Assembly: GCA_001657325.1 (NCBI GenBank)
Contig: LWRO01000021.1
Span: 160,835 to 224,834 of the forward strand
Direction of reading: 5' to 3'
From: Geitlerinema sp. BBD 1991-9
Lineage (GTDB): Bacteria; Cyanobacteriota; Cyanobacteriia; Cyanobacteriales; Geitlerinemataceae
Length of the DNA: 64,000 nucleotides
The translations under genes and the position numbers were made by a program. Each line of letters starts with the position of its first letter. Position 1 is the stretch's first letter. Positions 44,795 through 53,663 of the stretch are shown here, in pieces. Under the pieces are notes generated by a model, which was not told the origin of the DNA, did no database searches, and saw only the letters and a program-made list of their open reading frames with translations.

Positions 44795-44935
44795 CGATTG
44801 GGCAAATTACTTCGGCGGGCATTCTGACTCAGAGATCGATCGATCCCATTACAGCTGCGGGACAGCGTCGGATTTGCACCGAACTTTCCCCCTTGCGTCT
44901 AACGGCTGATCTCCGTTAGAACCGAACCCGAGCAT
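44795..44935 (-). promoter_or_regulatory. Cobalamin (B12) riboswitch
   Basis: On the minus strand the conserved core is present in order: GGTTC, a small hairpin (CTAACGG / CCGTTAG), GGGGGAAAGTTCGGTGCAA, ATCCGACGCTGTCCCGCAGC, TGTAATGGG, and the B12 box GAGTCAGAATGCCCGCC (44814-44830). This matches the cobalamin aptamer consensus. The B12 box is about 525 bp from the membrane-protein start. A stem CTGATTTT / AAAATCAG at 44653-44679 is a possible expression-platform hairpin. Expected effect: repression of downstream genes when adenosyl- or methylcobalamin is plentiful. Confidence 0.9.
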
Positions 44936-44977
44936 GATAACACGTTTGCGGAAGATCTTCCTTGTATTGTATTAACC

Positions 44978-45118
44978 TTGGCGATACCAACGAACTAATC
45001 GATCGGGCGGTACGTTCAGTAAATACGCCAAGACGATAACTTGATTGAGTAACGTCGTCCGCCACACGGTTTTTGCCAACGCCGCCCCGAGGTCGTCACG
45101 GGAACGGGAACGATCGAG
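44978..45118 (-). pseudogene. Duplicated 3' fragment of the glycosyltransferase gene
   Basis: These 141 bp are almost identical to 46876-47014, the last part of the double glycosyltransferase gene. The only visible difference is two extra bases in the T-run after CACAC. The fragment would encode WRTTLLNQVIVLAYLLNVPP and DRLVRWYRQG then stop, matching the real C-terminus. It has no start of its own. The RTX gene lies exactly between the two copies. Confidence 0.85.
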
Positions 45119-45209
45119 CGCTTTGGATTTCAGCCCTACCCCTAATTGCAAAAAACAGTAGTACAAACGTACTGCTGTATCTGGAAGCATCTTGTTCGCT
45201 TGGCAAAAT

Positions 45210-46559
45210 CTAAGCGAGGAGATAGTCGTTTTCTGGAACTTCGACCACATCGACGCTACTACTATCTTCAACGCCGCTAATCGTCGCGATTTGGAATCCC
45301 GATTCGAGCTTGACTGCCAGATCGGTGACACCATCGCTGTTGAAGTCACCCACTTCAAACGTAAACGACTGCGTGACTCGAACGGCCAGACGATCGATCC
45401 CCACTTCAAAATCCAAGATCGAATCGATACTGGTTTCATCGTCGAGAACGAAAGTATCGCTTCCGCCACCACCCATTAACACGTCGTTACCGAGGTCGCC
45501 ATCGATAACATCGTCTCCTTCACCACCGAGGAGCATATCGCTGTCTTGACCGCCATACATCAAGTCGTTCCCTTCACCGCCGGACACCGTATCTTCTCCG
45601 GTATTGCCGCTGAGAACGTCTGTGCTCAAACCGCCATCGATTTCGTCGCGACCATCACCACCGACCAGGAGATCGCTTCCCCCTTCCCCTAAAAGTCGAT
45701 CGTCGCCATCTTCGCCGGAGACGAGGTCGCTACTGGCAGTTCCTGAAACGCTGTCATCCCCCTCGGAACCCATCGCCGCATTGTCACCGAGGTCGTCGAG
45801 ATCGACAGGTTGTCCCGTCAGTTCGAGTTCGATAAAGCTTTGAGTTTCGAGTGTCAGTTGAACCTGTTCGTTGAGACTGGCGATAATTTCGAGTTCGGTC
45901 GTACTGCTGATGAGAACGGATTGAACTTCAAAGCCATCCCCGTCGGGATCGATCGACACGACATCCGAACCTTCGCCGTCTTCTACGTCCTCGATATCAG
46001 AGACTCCATCTTCGCTATCTTCTGCCTCCGGATCGGCAACAATATCGTCTCCTTCGTCTTCTTCCTCAGAATCATCTGGCAATCTGCTCGTGCTTTCTTC
46101 TGCAAATCCTGCAAGTTTGTCGCTTTGCGTCCGCACGCCGAACTCTTGACCGATGAGGTCGTCTACGGTCAAGCCAGAAACGACCACGCTCGATCCACCA
46201 GCAACTCCCACTTCAAAAGATTTGGGGGCGATGCTGGCAGTTCCGACTTGTTTGACATCTTTGCGATCGTCTTTGACTTCAAATTCTCCTGAAGCACTCA
46301 AACTATCCAGTTTGCTATCGTCAGCAATGTTAAAGAAAATTCCGTTGACAGATTGACTCGCCTCGACAGAAATCTCGACCCCGTCTCCAACCGAATTTAG
46401 AGTTACAGTTGCTTCGGCGGCATTACCTACAAAGTTCGTAACAAGGAAGCTGTATTCACCACCGTTACTCGAAGATTCACTATTTTCTTCATCTTCTTCG
46501 AGGTCTTCATCGATCGGTTCGAGTAGTTGCTCGTCTGTGGGATTCAAAATTTCATCCAT
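45210..46559 (-). CDS. RTX-type calcium-binding repeat protein
   Basis: A 449-residue very acidic protein. The N-terminal 40 residues are almost entirely Asp/Glu/Ser/Asn. A beta-sandwich-like domain follows (about 35-150), then an acidic linker (155-205). Residues about 265-375 hold around ten hemolysin-type nonapeptides (GGDGRDEID, GGEGNDLMYG, GGEGDDVIDG and so on) that fold as a calcium-loaded beta-roll. The C-terminal DFEVGIDRLAV and FNSDGVTDLAVKL resemble the usual end domain of such proteins. No N-terminal signal is present, as expected for type I secretion. No ABC/MFP secretion genes are nearby. Confidence 0.88.
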   Translation of the reverse strand: MDEILNPTDEQLLEPIDEDLEEDEENSESSSNGGEYSFLVTNFVGNAAEATVTLNSVGDGVEISVEASQSVNGIFFNIADDSKLDSLSASGEFEVKDDRKDVKQVGTASIAPKSFEVGVAGGSSVVVSGLTVDDLIGQEFGVRTQSDKLAGFAEESTSRLPDDSEEEDEGDDIVADPEAEDSEDGVSDIEDVEDGEGSDVVSIDPDGDGFEVQSVLISSTTELEIIASLNEQVQLTLETQSFIELELTGQPVDLDDLGDNAAMGSEGDDSVSGTASSDLVSGEDGDDRLLGEGGSDLLVGGDGRDEIDGGLSTDVLSGNTGEDTVSGGEGNDLMYGGQDSDMLLGGEGDDVIDGDLGNDVLMGGGGSDTFVLDDETSIDSILDFEVGIDRLAVRVTQSFTFEVGDFNSDGVTDLAVKLESGFQIATISGVEDSSSVDVVEVPENDYLLA

Positions 46560-46875
46560 TCTTTTTAGACTCCATCCAATGAGTTATCTGACGAAATACA
46601 TCTCTGATATAAAGCGATTCACTATTTTTGACTGACTGCTATTTATCTAGAACGGTCTTCTAATTTAAATGTTCCCATTTTTTTGAAAATATTTTCATCG
46701 ATCTTGAAGATTAATTTGCATTAATTTGTGATTTCAAAAAATACGAAATATTACCGACAAAAATTGTGGTTATTACTGATCGTTTTTTTGGCAAAACATA
46801 CAGTCACCGAGATTTTACGGATGAAATACGAGGATTGCTAATGCTTTATTTCAAACAAGCAATATAACTTTACTG
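46560..46875. other. AT-rich intergenic region upstream of the RTX gene
   Basis: About 310 bp, strongly AT-rich, with no gene. It should hold the RTX promoter. No repeat of the MITE family is seen. Confidence 0.45.
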
Positions 46876-48177
46876 TTGGCGATACCAACGAACTAATCGA
46901 TCGGGCGGTACGTTCAGTAAATACGCCAAGACGATAACTTGATTGAGTAACGTCGTCCGCCACACGTTTTGCCAACGCCGCCCCGAGGTCGTCACGGGAA
47001 CGGGAACGATCGAGAGTTTGCCCCGTCGCTGCAACTGTCGCACCAACTCGAAATCTTCCATAATCGGCAGTTCCGGAAACCCTCCGAGATGGCAAAAGCA
47101 CGCTCTGGTCAGGAAAATTCCCTGATCGCCATAGGGAAACTGCAAAACGCGAGAACGCCAGTTCGCCACCCGTTCGACGGTTGGCAATCCCGGTAGCGAT
47201 GCGCCAATTTGCAACTCGAACGCCCCGGCAACGATCTGGGATTCCGACAAGGCTTGTCGCACGAGAACGTCAAATCCGACCGGAAGCTGTGTATCGGCGT
47301 GTAGAAAAAGCAAAATCTCACCCGTTGCCACATTGGCTCCGGCATTCATCTGGCTGGCGCGTCCCGGTGTGGATTCAACAGTCGTCGCCCCAAACGATTT
47401 CGCGATCGAAACCGTGTCGTCCTGACTTCCCCCGTCAGCGACAACAGCCTCGACATTTCTGCCTTGTAAAACCCGTGTCAAGGTTTCCGGTAAGGTCTTC
47501 GCTTCGTTGAGGGTCGGAATCACGATCGAAATACGCTTCTGAAAATCGCCCGTTGCGCGATCCCAAACCGGTAAATCCACCGCTCGATCGATATCATCGA
47601 GAGCCGGTAACAAGGCGACCGATCGATCGAGGGATCGGGCGAGATCGATCGTCTGTTGAAACACCCGCTCAGTTCCCCAATCGATCCCGGCAAACAGCGC
47701 CGGTTCCGGTTGTCGCAACGCCACCAAATAATATCCGCCGTCGTTCGCCGGGCCGAGAACCACATCGGCTTCAGCTAACGCGGAAAACGCCTGCTGTAAC
47801 AGCGACGCACTCAATCCAGGGCAGTCAATGCCCACAGCTGTCACCTGTTGCGCCCCACCTGCAAAAGCTGCCGCGAACGCCCGCACCAATCGATCGCCTA
47901 AATCGCCATCCCCCTGATCGCAGTACGACAGATTCCGTCCCAACCACTGCCTCATTTGCCACCCCGCCGCTCCCACGAAGCGAACTTCAGCCGAAGCTCG
48001 TTCGTCCGAGGCTATCCACTGACGCACAGTCTCGATCGTGCGTTCTGTCATCCGACGCTGCAACCAAGCTGCTCCCCGGTCTCCCAAAGCGGGAATTAAG
48101 CGCGTTTTCGTGCGCCCCGGTTGTGGATAGCGTGTAAAGACTATCGTGCGACGATCTCGTGAAATGTGGGTCATCAT
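46870..48177 (-). CDS. Two-domain glycosyltransferase (TIGR04282-TIGR04283 fusion)
   Basis: A 435-residue protein. Residues 1-205 are a DUF2064/TIGR04282 nucleotidyl- or glycosyltransferase-like domain (TIVFTRYPQPGRTKTRLIP, GIDCPGLSASLLQQAF, DVVLGPANDGGYYLV). Residues 212-435 are a GT2-type TIGR04283 domain (ISIVIPTLNEAKTLPETL, ADGGSQDDTVSIA, FLHADTQLP, GDQGIFLTRACF, PIMEDFELVRQL). Both families are linked to arsenosugar biosynthesis and are often separate neighbours; here they are one chain. No radical-SAM partner is in the window. Its 3' end is duplicated 1.9 kb away. Confidence 0.87.
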   Translation of the reverse strand: MMTHISRDRRTIVFTRYPQPGRTKTRLIPALGDRGAAWLQRRMTERTIETVRQWIASDERASAEVRFVGAAGWQMRQWLGRNLSYCDQGDGDLGDRLVRAFAAAFAGGAQQVTAVGIDCPGLSASLLQQAFSALAEADVVLGPANDGGYYLVALRQPEPALFAGIDWGTERVFQQTIDLARSLDRSVALLPALDDIDRAVDLPVWDRATGDFQKRISIVIPTLNEAKTLPETLTRVLQGRNVEAVVADGGSQDDTVSIAKSFGATTVESTPGRASQMNAGANVATGEILLFLHADTQLPVGFDVLVRQALSESQIVAGAFELQIGASLPGLPTVERVANWRSRVLQFPYGDQGIFLTRACFCHLGGFPELPIMEDFELVRQLQRRGKLSIVPVPVTTSGRRWQNVWRTTLLNQVIVLAYLLNVPPDRLVRWYRQQ

Positions 48178-48380
48178 TACTCGGGGGATAATCGTCGGTC
48201 AGGAGTTCGAGTGTGGTCTAGACAGCGGTGGTCTCTCGTCTTGCGAAGAGTACGCACAACAATTTGCCAGAGTTTTTCGATCGATCGAGGGTTCCGTGTC
48301 AGACATTCCGATAAAATCGCATATATTAAGAAGTGTTTTAAAAACTCCCTTTAGATCTTCCCAGTTTTTTGACGACAGGC

Positions 48381-50450
48381 ATGGCGAATACACAAGGCGA
48401 TCCTATTGGCGTTCGGCCAGACACGGAGTTTTCCAAAGTAGAGCATTCAGCAGACCATTCAACTGTAGAACGCTCATTGGAAAGCGAAACGGAAACGAAC
48501 TTGCCCGTCCGAGAGGGGGGTGAGGAGACTCCAAATCGAGCGCCTTTGCCACTCCTGACACGGGCGGTTCTCGTATCCAAACAACTTTTCAACCGTTTGT
48601 GGGGTTGGCCGCTGTTTTGGTTCGTCGTACTCGTTGGCTTTAGCAGTACGGCCATGGGAGCGCTCGTCTGGCTGTTTTCAATGCCTCCCGCGCCCGATTG
48701 TAAGTCAGTCTCCAATCTCGCCCCCGATCGAGAACGTTTGTATTGCGCCCAACAAGCAGCTGAATCTGGAAATTTAAACGATATTGAAACGGCGCTAGCC
48801 CTGGTTAAAAGTTGGCCGGACGACCACCCCTTAAACCGCCAAGGGACAAAGCTAATGGGGCGCTGGTCTGAGAAACTACTGGACATGGCACGGCGGGAAT
48901 TGTCCGAGGGCAATCTCGACGTGGCGTTGGGGCTGCTCGAACGCATTCCCCTTCAAAGTCCGACGTACCCCGAAGCGAGGGCGACGGTCGATCGATGGGA
49001 TCGCGGTTGGGAACGAGGTCAGCAAATTTACGACCTCGCGCGAGAAGCACTCAAAGCCGAGAATTGGGCAGAAGCTGAATATCAAACCGAGCGCTTGAGT
49101 GGCATTGGAGACGACTATTGGAGCAAAGAACGCCGCAACGGCTTGGTTGCCCGCATCGCCGCTGAAAAGGAAGGGCGACGCAAACTCCAACAGGCTCGGG
49201 AATCCGTGCTGTTGGAAACAGCGGAAGAATGCGAGACGGCGCTGAAGCTGATTAAAACCATTGATGCCAACACCTACGCTCGAATGGAAGCGAAAGCCGA
49301 AATCGAGCAATGGAGTCGCAAAGTCGTAGCGGTTGCCATCGAACAACAGCAAGCGGGGAACTTCGAGCGTGCGTTGACGCTTGCTGAAACGATTCCTTCG
49401 GAGGCATCGATCTATCCCCAAGCCAGCGAGGTGCTTATTTTGGCTCAAAGCGATACGATCGTGGCGAGCGAAAAAAATCTTCTCTCGCCGCCTGTCTCGG
49501 CACAAATTTTGACGCTGCTCGAGGCTTTGGCTTGGGTTGAAAATACATCTGCCGATCACCCACTTTACGCATCGGCTCAGCAGCAACAGCCAACATGGGA
49601 AGCTCATCTCGAAGATCTTTACCAACTGCAAGCGGCGAGTGCCATTGCTAGTATCGGACAGCCGTTCGCTTTGGAATTGGCCATGTCTCAGGCGGAAGCG
49701 ATTTCGAGCGATCGACCTCGTCGGGTTCACGCTCAAACGCTACTGGCGTTCTGGACGAAGGAAATGGAGCGAATTCTCGATCGACCGATTCTTCGCCGTG
49801 CCGAGCAACTGGCGGCTTTGAATACCATTACTGGGTATCGAGCGGCGATCGCTCAAGTGCGTCAAATCCCAGAGGAACGCAGCTCTTGGCAAGAGGCTCA
49901 AGCGCTGATCGAGCGCAGTCAAAGCGAAATCGCTCGGTTGGAAGACCAGCCCATTTTAGAGGAGGCTGAAAAGCTAGCTGAAGATAAAAAGTTTGCCGAG
50001 GCGGTAGAACTGGCCCAGCAAATCGAATCCGATCGACCGTTGCATGGAGAAGCGCGCAAGGCTATCGATCGATGGCGCGAGGAGTGGCGGCTTTACGAAG
50101 ACCGACCGATTCTCGACGAAGCGATCGAACTGGCGGAAGCCGGTAAGCTGACCGACGCGATCGGAACGGCTGCGGAAATTGGACCCGACAGTCCGATTTA
50201 CCTGGAAGCGCAAGGCAAAATCGGGGACTGGTTGGACGAACGGGACGGTGGCAGCCGAAACACGGTAACGACGACAGCACCCGCTGCACCCAGGGCTGCG
50301 ACACCCGACACATATAACGCTCCGGCTTACGTCGAACCAGAACCGGCTTACGTCGCACCGGAGCCGGCTTACGTCGCACCGGAGCCGGCTTACGTCGAAC
50401 CAGAACCGGCTTACGTCGCACCGCCGAGCGAGAAAAAAATCACCTATTGA
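48381..50450 (+). CDS. Repeat-rich membrane-anchored protein with PAYVxPE tail
   Basis: A 689-residue protein. A hydrophilic N-terminus (1-70) precedes one membrane helix (about 75-100, FWFVVLVGFSSTAMGALVWL). A long all-helical region (110-615) follows with recurring blocks such as ARRELSEGNLDVALGLLERI, AREALKAENWAEAEYQ, EQQQAGNFERALTLAETI and AEDKKFAEAVELAQQI. These are TPR-like, each about 70-80 residues apart. The tail is five copies of a heptapeptide. It may be annotated elsewhere as a segregation-ATPase-like protein, but no ATPase motif is visible. Divergent from the glycosyltransferase gene; a TTG four codons upstream is an alternative start. Confidence 0.78.
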   Translation: MANTQGDPIGVRPDTEFSKVEHSADHSTVERSLESETETNLPVREGGEETPNRAPLPLLTRAVLVSKQLFNRLWGWPLFWFVVLVGFSSTAMGALVWLFSMPPAPDCKSVSNLAPDRERLYCAQQAAESGNLNDIETALALVKSWPDDHPLNRQGTKLMGRWSEKLLDMARRELSEGNLDVALGLLERIPLQSPTYPEARATVDRWDRGWERGQQIYDLAREALKAENWAEAEYQTERLSGIGDDYWSKERRNGLVARIAAEKEGRRKLQQARESVLLETAEECETALKLIKTIDANTYARMEAKAEIEQWSRKVVAVAIEQQQAGNFERALTLAETIPSEASIYPQASEVLILAQSDTIVASEKNLLSPPVSAQILTLLEALAWVENTSADHPLYASAQQQQPTWEAHLEDLYQLQAASAIASIGQPFALELAMSQAEAISSDRPRRVHAQTLLAFWTKEMERILDRPILRRAEQLAALNTITGYRAAIAQVRQIPEERSSWQEAQALIERSQSEIARLEDQPILEEAEKLAEDKKFAEAVELAQQIESDRPLHGEARKAIDRWREEWRLYEDRPILDEAIELAEAGKLTDAIGTAAEIGPDSPIYLEAQGKIGDWLDERDGGSRNTVTTTAPAAPRAATPDTYNAPAYVEPEPAYVAPEPAYVAPEPAYVEPEPAYVAPPSEKKITY
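50322..50423 (+). repeat. 21-bp in-frame tandem repeat encoding PAYVxPE
   Basis: Almost five copies of CCGGCTTACGTCG(A/C)ACC(A/G)GA(A/G), each coding a heptapeptide PAYVEPE or PAYVAPE. Two variants alternate E-A-A-E-A. Near identity of the copies at third positions suggests recent expansion and likely length variation between strains. Confidence 0.85.
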
Positions 50451-50504
50451 GCTGCTGAAACGTTCGGTTTCTAACTTTACTTATCCCCCGATCGATCTTT
50501 CTGA

Positions 50505-52223
50505 ATGACGCACGACGATCCTGATGCCATTGAGTTGTTGCTCGTCGATACCGATGAGTTGTTCCGACTGGGAATGCAAACCTGGTTGGCCAATCGATCG
50601 GACGTGCGACTGGTAGCAGAAGTGGCGACAGAAACGGAAGCGCTATCGGTACTCGCGGAGATCGCCGATGGAAATGCGAGCGTCCTCGCCATCGTTGGGG
50701 AAGTTGCCTCTCGTTTTCGCCTGTGCCAAATCCTACACGATCGCTATCCCGAGGTTCCCGTGTTACTGCGGGGTGCTTCGTTATCGTCCGCCCAACTCAC
50801 TCTCGCTCGTCAAGCCGGCGTTCGAGGTTTTTGCCGTTTGGGAATGCCGACATCAGAACTGCTCGAGGCGATTCGCCAAACGGCTACAGGGGGTTCGTAC
50901 TGGCCCGAAGCCTTGCCCGTTGCTGAAACCGTTTCCCCACCCGTTCCACCGCCATCGATCGAGCAAACGGTGCCGCCTGGGGTGCAGTATATCGATGCAA
51001 CGCTCCGCCAGATCGACGCACAACTGCGAGATCTGAATACGAGTCTGCTCGATCGTGTGGTGTTGTTGGGGTGGCGGCGCGAGTTACGGGCGGCCCGCTG
51101 GCTGGTCTATCAGTTGCGCGGTCGCTCTCACGGTCGATCGTCAGATTCAGAACCGGTTGGGGAGACGGTTTCTCCCACCTCGGCTGTGTCTCGGTGGCAA
51201 GGGGCAACAGCAGAAGGAACGTTGGTGCCGGTTCCGGAAGCGGCAGATCTCGATCGACGCGACTTGCAAAGACTGCTGTTCGATACGACGCTGAGCAAAC
51301 TTCAGTCTCGTCTGCTCAACCTTGGAGATCGACCGCTGGAAATCGATATTTTATCGACGGAGAAGAAACGAGAGCTGTTAGCGACCGTGCTGCGAAAAGT
51401 CGATGAAACCTCGATCTATTTGTACGAGTCTTCTCTATCGATCGAGCAACTCGAGCGAAAACAGTCGCGCATCGCGTTAGATTTGTGGCGAGAAACGATG
51501 CTGGATTTTTTCGGGAAGTATTACACGGTGGACGTAGACGGGCAGTCGGTGGAGTTGGTGGACGTTTTGTTGCAAGATGCTGACGTGGTTCGAGAGGCGT
51601 TCCTCGATAAAATTCCGCTGTTATCGGTTTTGTTCGCTCACTTGTTGTTTCGCGCTCCCCTCACGATCGATAAGGAGTCATTTCCGTTCGGTAGTCCCGA
51701 GGCCACACTGCGAGCGGAGTATTTGTTGCAAAATCTCCTGGTTAGCGTGGCGAACGCTGTCGCGCAACCTCTGTTGAATCGTTTTGCTGGCGTCGATGCC
51801 ATCGAACAGGTATTTTACGATCGACGCTTTTTATCGACGCGAGATATCGAGCGTTTTCGGAACGAGCTGTCGTGGAAGTACCGCTGGGACAAGTACGTGG
51901 GCGAGCCGAAAGCGATTTACGAAAGTCGGTTTGTATTGTTCGTTCTGGCTGAACGGGGAATTAAGCCGATCGATATCTATGCACCTCGTCGCACGGAGTT
52001 GGGGCAATTATCAGGGGTTCGTCAAGCCGTAACCGTCGCCTTGGAAGGTCGCGATGCCGTTGCACCTCGGTTGCGTGCTGTCGTGACGTTTGTGGGCAAT
52101 GGCTTGGTGTATCTGTTGACCCAGGTGGTCGGTCGCGGTATTGGGTTGATCGGACGGGGGATTTTGGAAAATTTGGGGGGCAATCGATCGAAACGTCCCT
52201 TTGGTTCGTCGGATAGCGATTGA
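50505..52223 (+). CDS. DUF3685 (Ycf55-like) protein with receiver-like N-terminus
   Basis: A 572-residue protein. Residues 8-125 resemble a NarL-type receiver (LLLVDTDELFRLGMQTWLAN, EAVLRQAGVRGF-like end), but the acceptor Asp position in LAIVGEV is Gly and the conserved Lys is missing, so it is not a phospho-switch. A low-complexity Pro/Ser linker follows. Residues about 155-560 are the DUF3685 domain with DATLRQIDAQLRDLNTSLLDR, WRRELRAARWLVYQLRG, LWRETMLDFFGKYYTVDVDG and a C-terminal amphipathic or membrane-like stretch. The domain is restricted to cyanobacteria and plastids (Ycf55); its function is unknown to me. Confidence 0.83.
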   Translation: MTHDDPDAIELLLVDTDELFRLGMQTWLANRSDVRLVAEVATETEALSVLAEIADGNASVLAIVGEVASRFRLCQILHDRYPEVPVLLRGASLSSAQLTLARQAGVRGFCRLGMPTSELLEAIRQTATGGSYWPEALPVAETVSPPVPPPSIEQTVPPGVQYIDATLRQIDAQLRDLNTSLLDRVVLLGWRRELRAARWLVYQLRGRSHGRSSDSEPVGETVSPTSAVSRWQGATAEGTLVPVPEAADLDRRDLQRLLFDTTLSKLQSRLLNLGDRPLEIDILSTEKKRELLATVLRKVDETSIYLYESSLSIEQLERKQSRIALDLWRETMLDFFGKYYTVDVDGQSVELVDVLLQDADVVREAFLDKIPLLSVLFAHLLFRAPLTIDKESFPFGSPEATLRAEYLLQNLLVSVANAVAQPLLNRFAGVDAIEQVFYDRRFLSTRDIERFRNELSWKYRWDKYVGEPKAIYESRFVLFVLAERGIKPIDIYAPRRTELGQLSGVRQAVTVALEGRDAVAPRLRAVVTFVGNGLVYLLTQVVGRGIGLIGRGILENLGGNRSKRPFGSSDSD

Positions 52224-52264
52224 CAAGTGAGATGGACGAGTGACACCTTTAACTCGACGATCGA

Positions 52265-52780
52265 CTAACTCGGTGATATCGCATCGGGCATCGTCACGCG
52301 ATCTAAGGTCGCACCTTCGAGCTGCGCCCAGTGAAGGTTGGCACCGTCGAGGTTGGCATCTGTGAGATTGGCATCGATGAGGCGAGCGTATTGCAAATGT
52401 GCGCCTTCTAAATTCGCCCCTTCGAGATCGGCACTGCGAAGCGTACAGCCGATCAGGTTCGCCCAACTGAGATCGGCACCGCTGAGGTTGGCACCGCTAA
52501 GGTTGGCACCGCCGAGATTCGCGCCGCTGAGGTTCGCGCCACTTAAGTCCGTACTGAGAAAAGTGGCTTGACTCAAATCGGCGTTACAGAGTTTTGCTTC
52601 GGCGAGTTTAGCACTACTGAGGTTTGTACCGCTTAAATTCGCTTCACTCAGGTTTGCACCGTTGAGGCGCACGCACATTAGGGTCGCTTGTCTGAGATCG
52701 CCCCCTTGAAGGTCGATCGCTTCAAAATCTCGTTCTCCCTCAGCGTAGCGTTTGAGAAGCTCGTCTGCATTCATCGTCAT
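52265..52780 (-). CDS. Pentapeptide repeat protein
   Basis: About 171 residues. A short helical cap (MNADELLKRYAEGERDFEAI) is followed by some 25 consecutive A(N/D)LxX pentapeptides (GANLSEANLSGTNLSSAKL, GADLSWANLIGCTLRSADL and so on) forming a right-handed quadrilateral beta-helix. Very common in cyanobacteria; most have no known function. One of two close ATGs (52780 or 52774) is the start. Confidence 0.88.
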   Translation of the reverse strand: MTMNADELLKRYAEGERDFEAIDLQGGDLRQATLMCVRLNGANLSEANLSGTNLSSAKLAEAKLCNADLSQATFLSTDLSGANLSGANLGGANLSGANLSGADLSWANLIGCTLRSADLEGANLEGAHLQYARLIDANLTDANLDGANLHWAQLEGATLDRVTMPDAISPS

Positions 52781-53354
52781 TCGACCTCGATCGATTGGAG
52801 GAGACACCTGGGTGGAAGATGCGGATGAGACCGAACAATCCGGTCAGGACTTCGAGTAGTGCGCCCCAACTCTCTTAGATCGATCGATGACTGTTAACGA
52901 GTGGCAAGTTTCTTAGCAACCAGCCTCGATCGAGAAATTACTTGTCTGTCCAGTCTAACATGACCGACACGGCCGAGCTTTTGAGTTACAACTCGATCGA
53001 AGTTGTCTCGAATTGTGAATTAACAATGTTTTCAAGCGAAAACTGCAACTTGGGGCGATCTCGGCTATTGCACCTCAGCGATAGCTTCAAATTGTGTCTC
53101 TATTGTGTATCTGGGGTCTGCCAGCACGGGTTCCATCAGTCCGATTGCCATCAGAATGTCGGAGATCTGTTTGCCCTAAAGCGGGAAGGCTACACTTCAT
53201 CTTGCCCTCACTAACGGCTTGAGTTTGAACGACAACGACACGAAAATGACGTTTGAGCGAGTTGTACCTTAGAATCCATTTCCTCGAGAACGACGTATCT
53301 TCTACAAATCTAGACAGTTGACCAAATGCAATTTTGGCATTAGGAGATCTTCAT
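52781..53354. other. Intergenic region with a short coding remnant
   Basis: On the minus strand a 28-codon frame (53065-53151: MAIGLMEPVLADPRYTIETQ...) has convincing protein-like sequence but is preceded in frame by GKQISDIL and a stop, so it is probably the end of a lost gene or a micro-ORF. A 90-codon plus-strand frame here looks spurious. The strong ribosome-binding site AGGAG lies just before 53355. Confidence 0.4.
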
Positions 53355-53663
53355 ATGAAACGCTCTGTTATCGCATTACTATCTGTTCTTCTCGTTTCTG
53401 GTTTTATGGCTCCTACAGTTCGAGCTGCGACAAACCGCGTCGAACCTTTTAAACTGGCAACAATGGCTTATCAAGGGTTCTTCTCCGACCAAGGAATTGA
53501 TGGACACGCTCAGTTAATTTCCAGCTTAGAAAATCGACAAGTCGATGCTGAAGATGTCGTTCGAGCTGCGATCGAACGAGGATTGCTCGATCGAGAAAGT
53601 CTCAATGACGAGCAGTATCTTCGGTTTGTTGCGCTTCAACTCGATCGATTAACCGTTCGCTAG
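53355..53663 (+). CDS. Small secreted protein, unknown function
   Basis: A 102-residue protein with a signal peptide (MKRSVIALLSVLLVSGFMAP, cleavage near VRAAT, about residue 24). The mature part is a small helical domain (EPFKLATMAYQGFFSDQG, HAQLISSLENRQVDAEDVVR, DEQYLRFVALQLDRL). AGGAG 8 nt before the ATG decides the start over an upstream TTG. I do not recognise a named family; similar short exported helical proteins occur widely in cyanobacteria. Confidence 0.75.
   Translation: MKRSVIALLSVLLVSGFMAPTVRAATNRVEPFKLATMAYQGFFSDQGIDGHAQLISSLENRQVDAEDVVRAAIERGLLDRESLNDEQYLRFVALQLDRLTVR

Noticed and set aside
44650..44919. An 89-codon plus-strand frame
   Set aside because: It runs through the cobalamin riboswitch on the opposite strand and has no protein-family character.
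45210..46559. RTX gene as a toxin with its own type I secretion operon
   Set aside because: No hlyB/hlyD-type genes nearby and no recognised toxin domain; only calcium-binding repeats are supported.
52942..53214. A 90-codon plus-strand frame
   Set aside because: Cys/His/Ser-rich without pattern, no ribosome-binding site, and it overlaps a more convincing minus-strand peptide.
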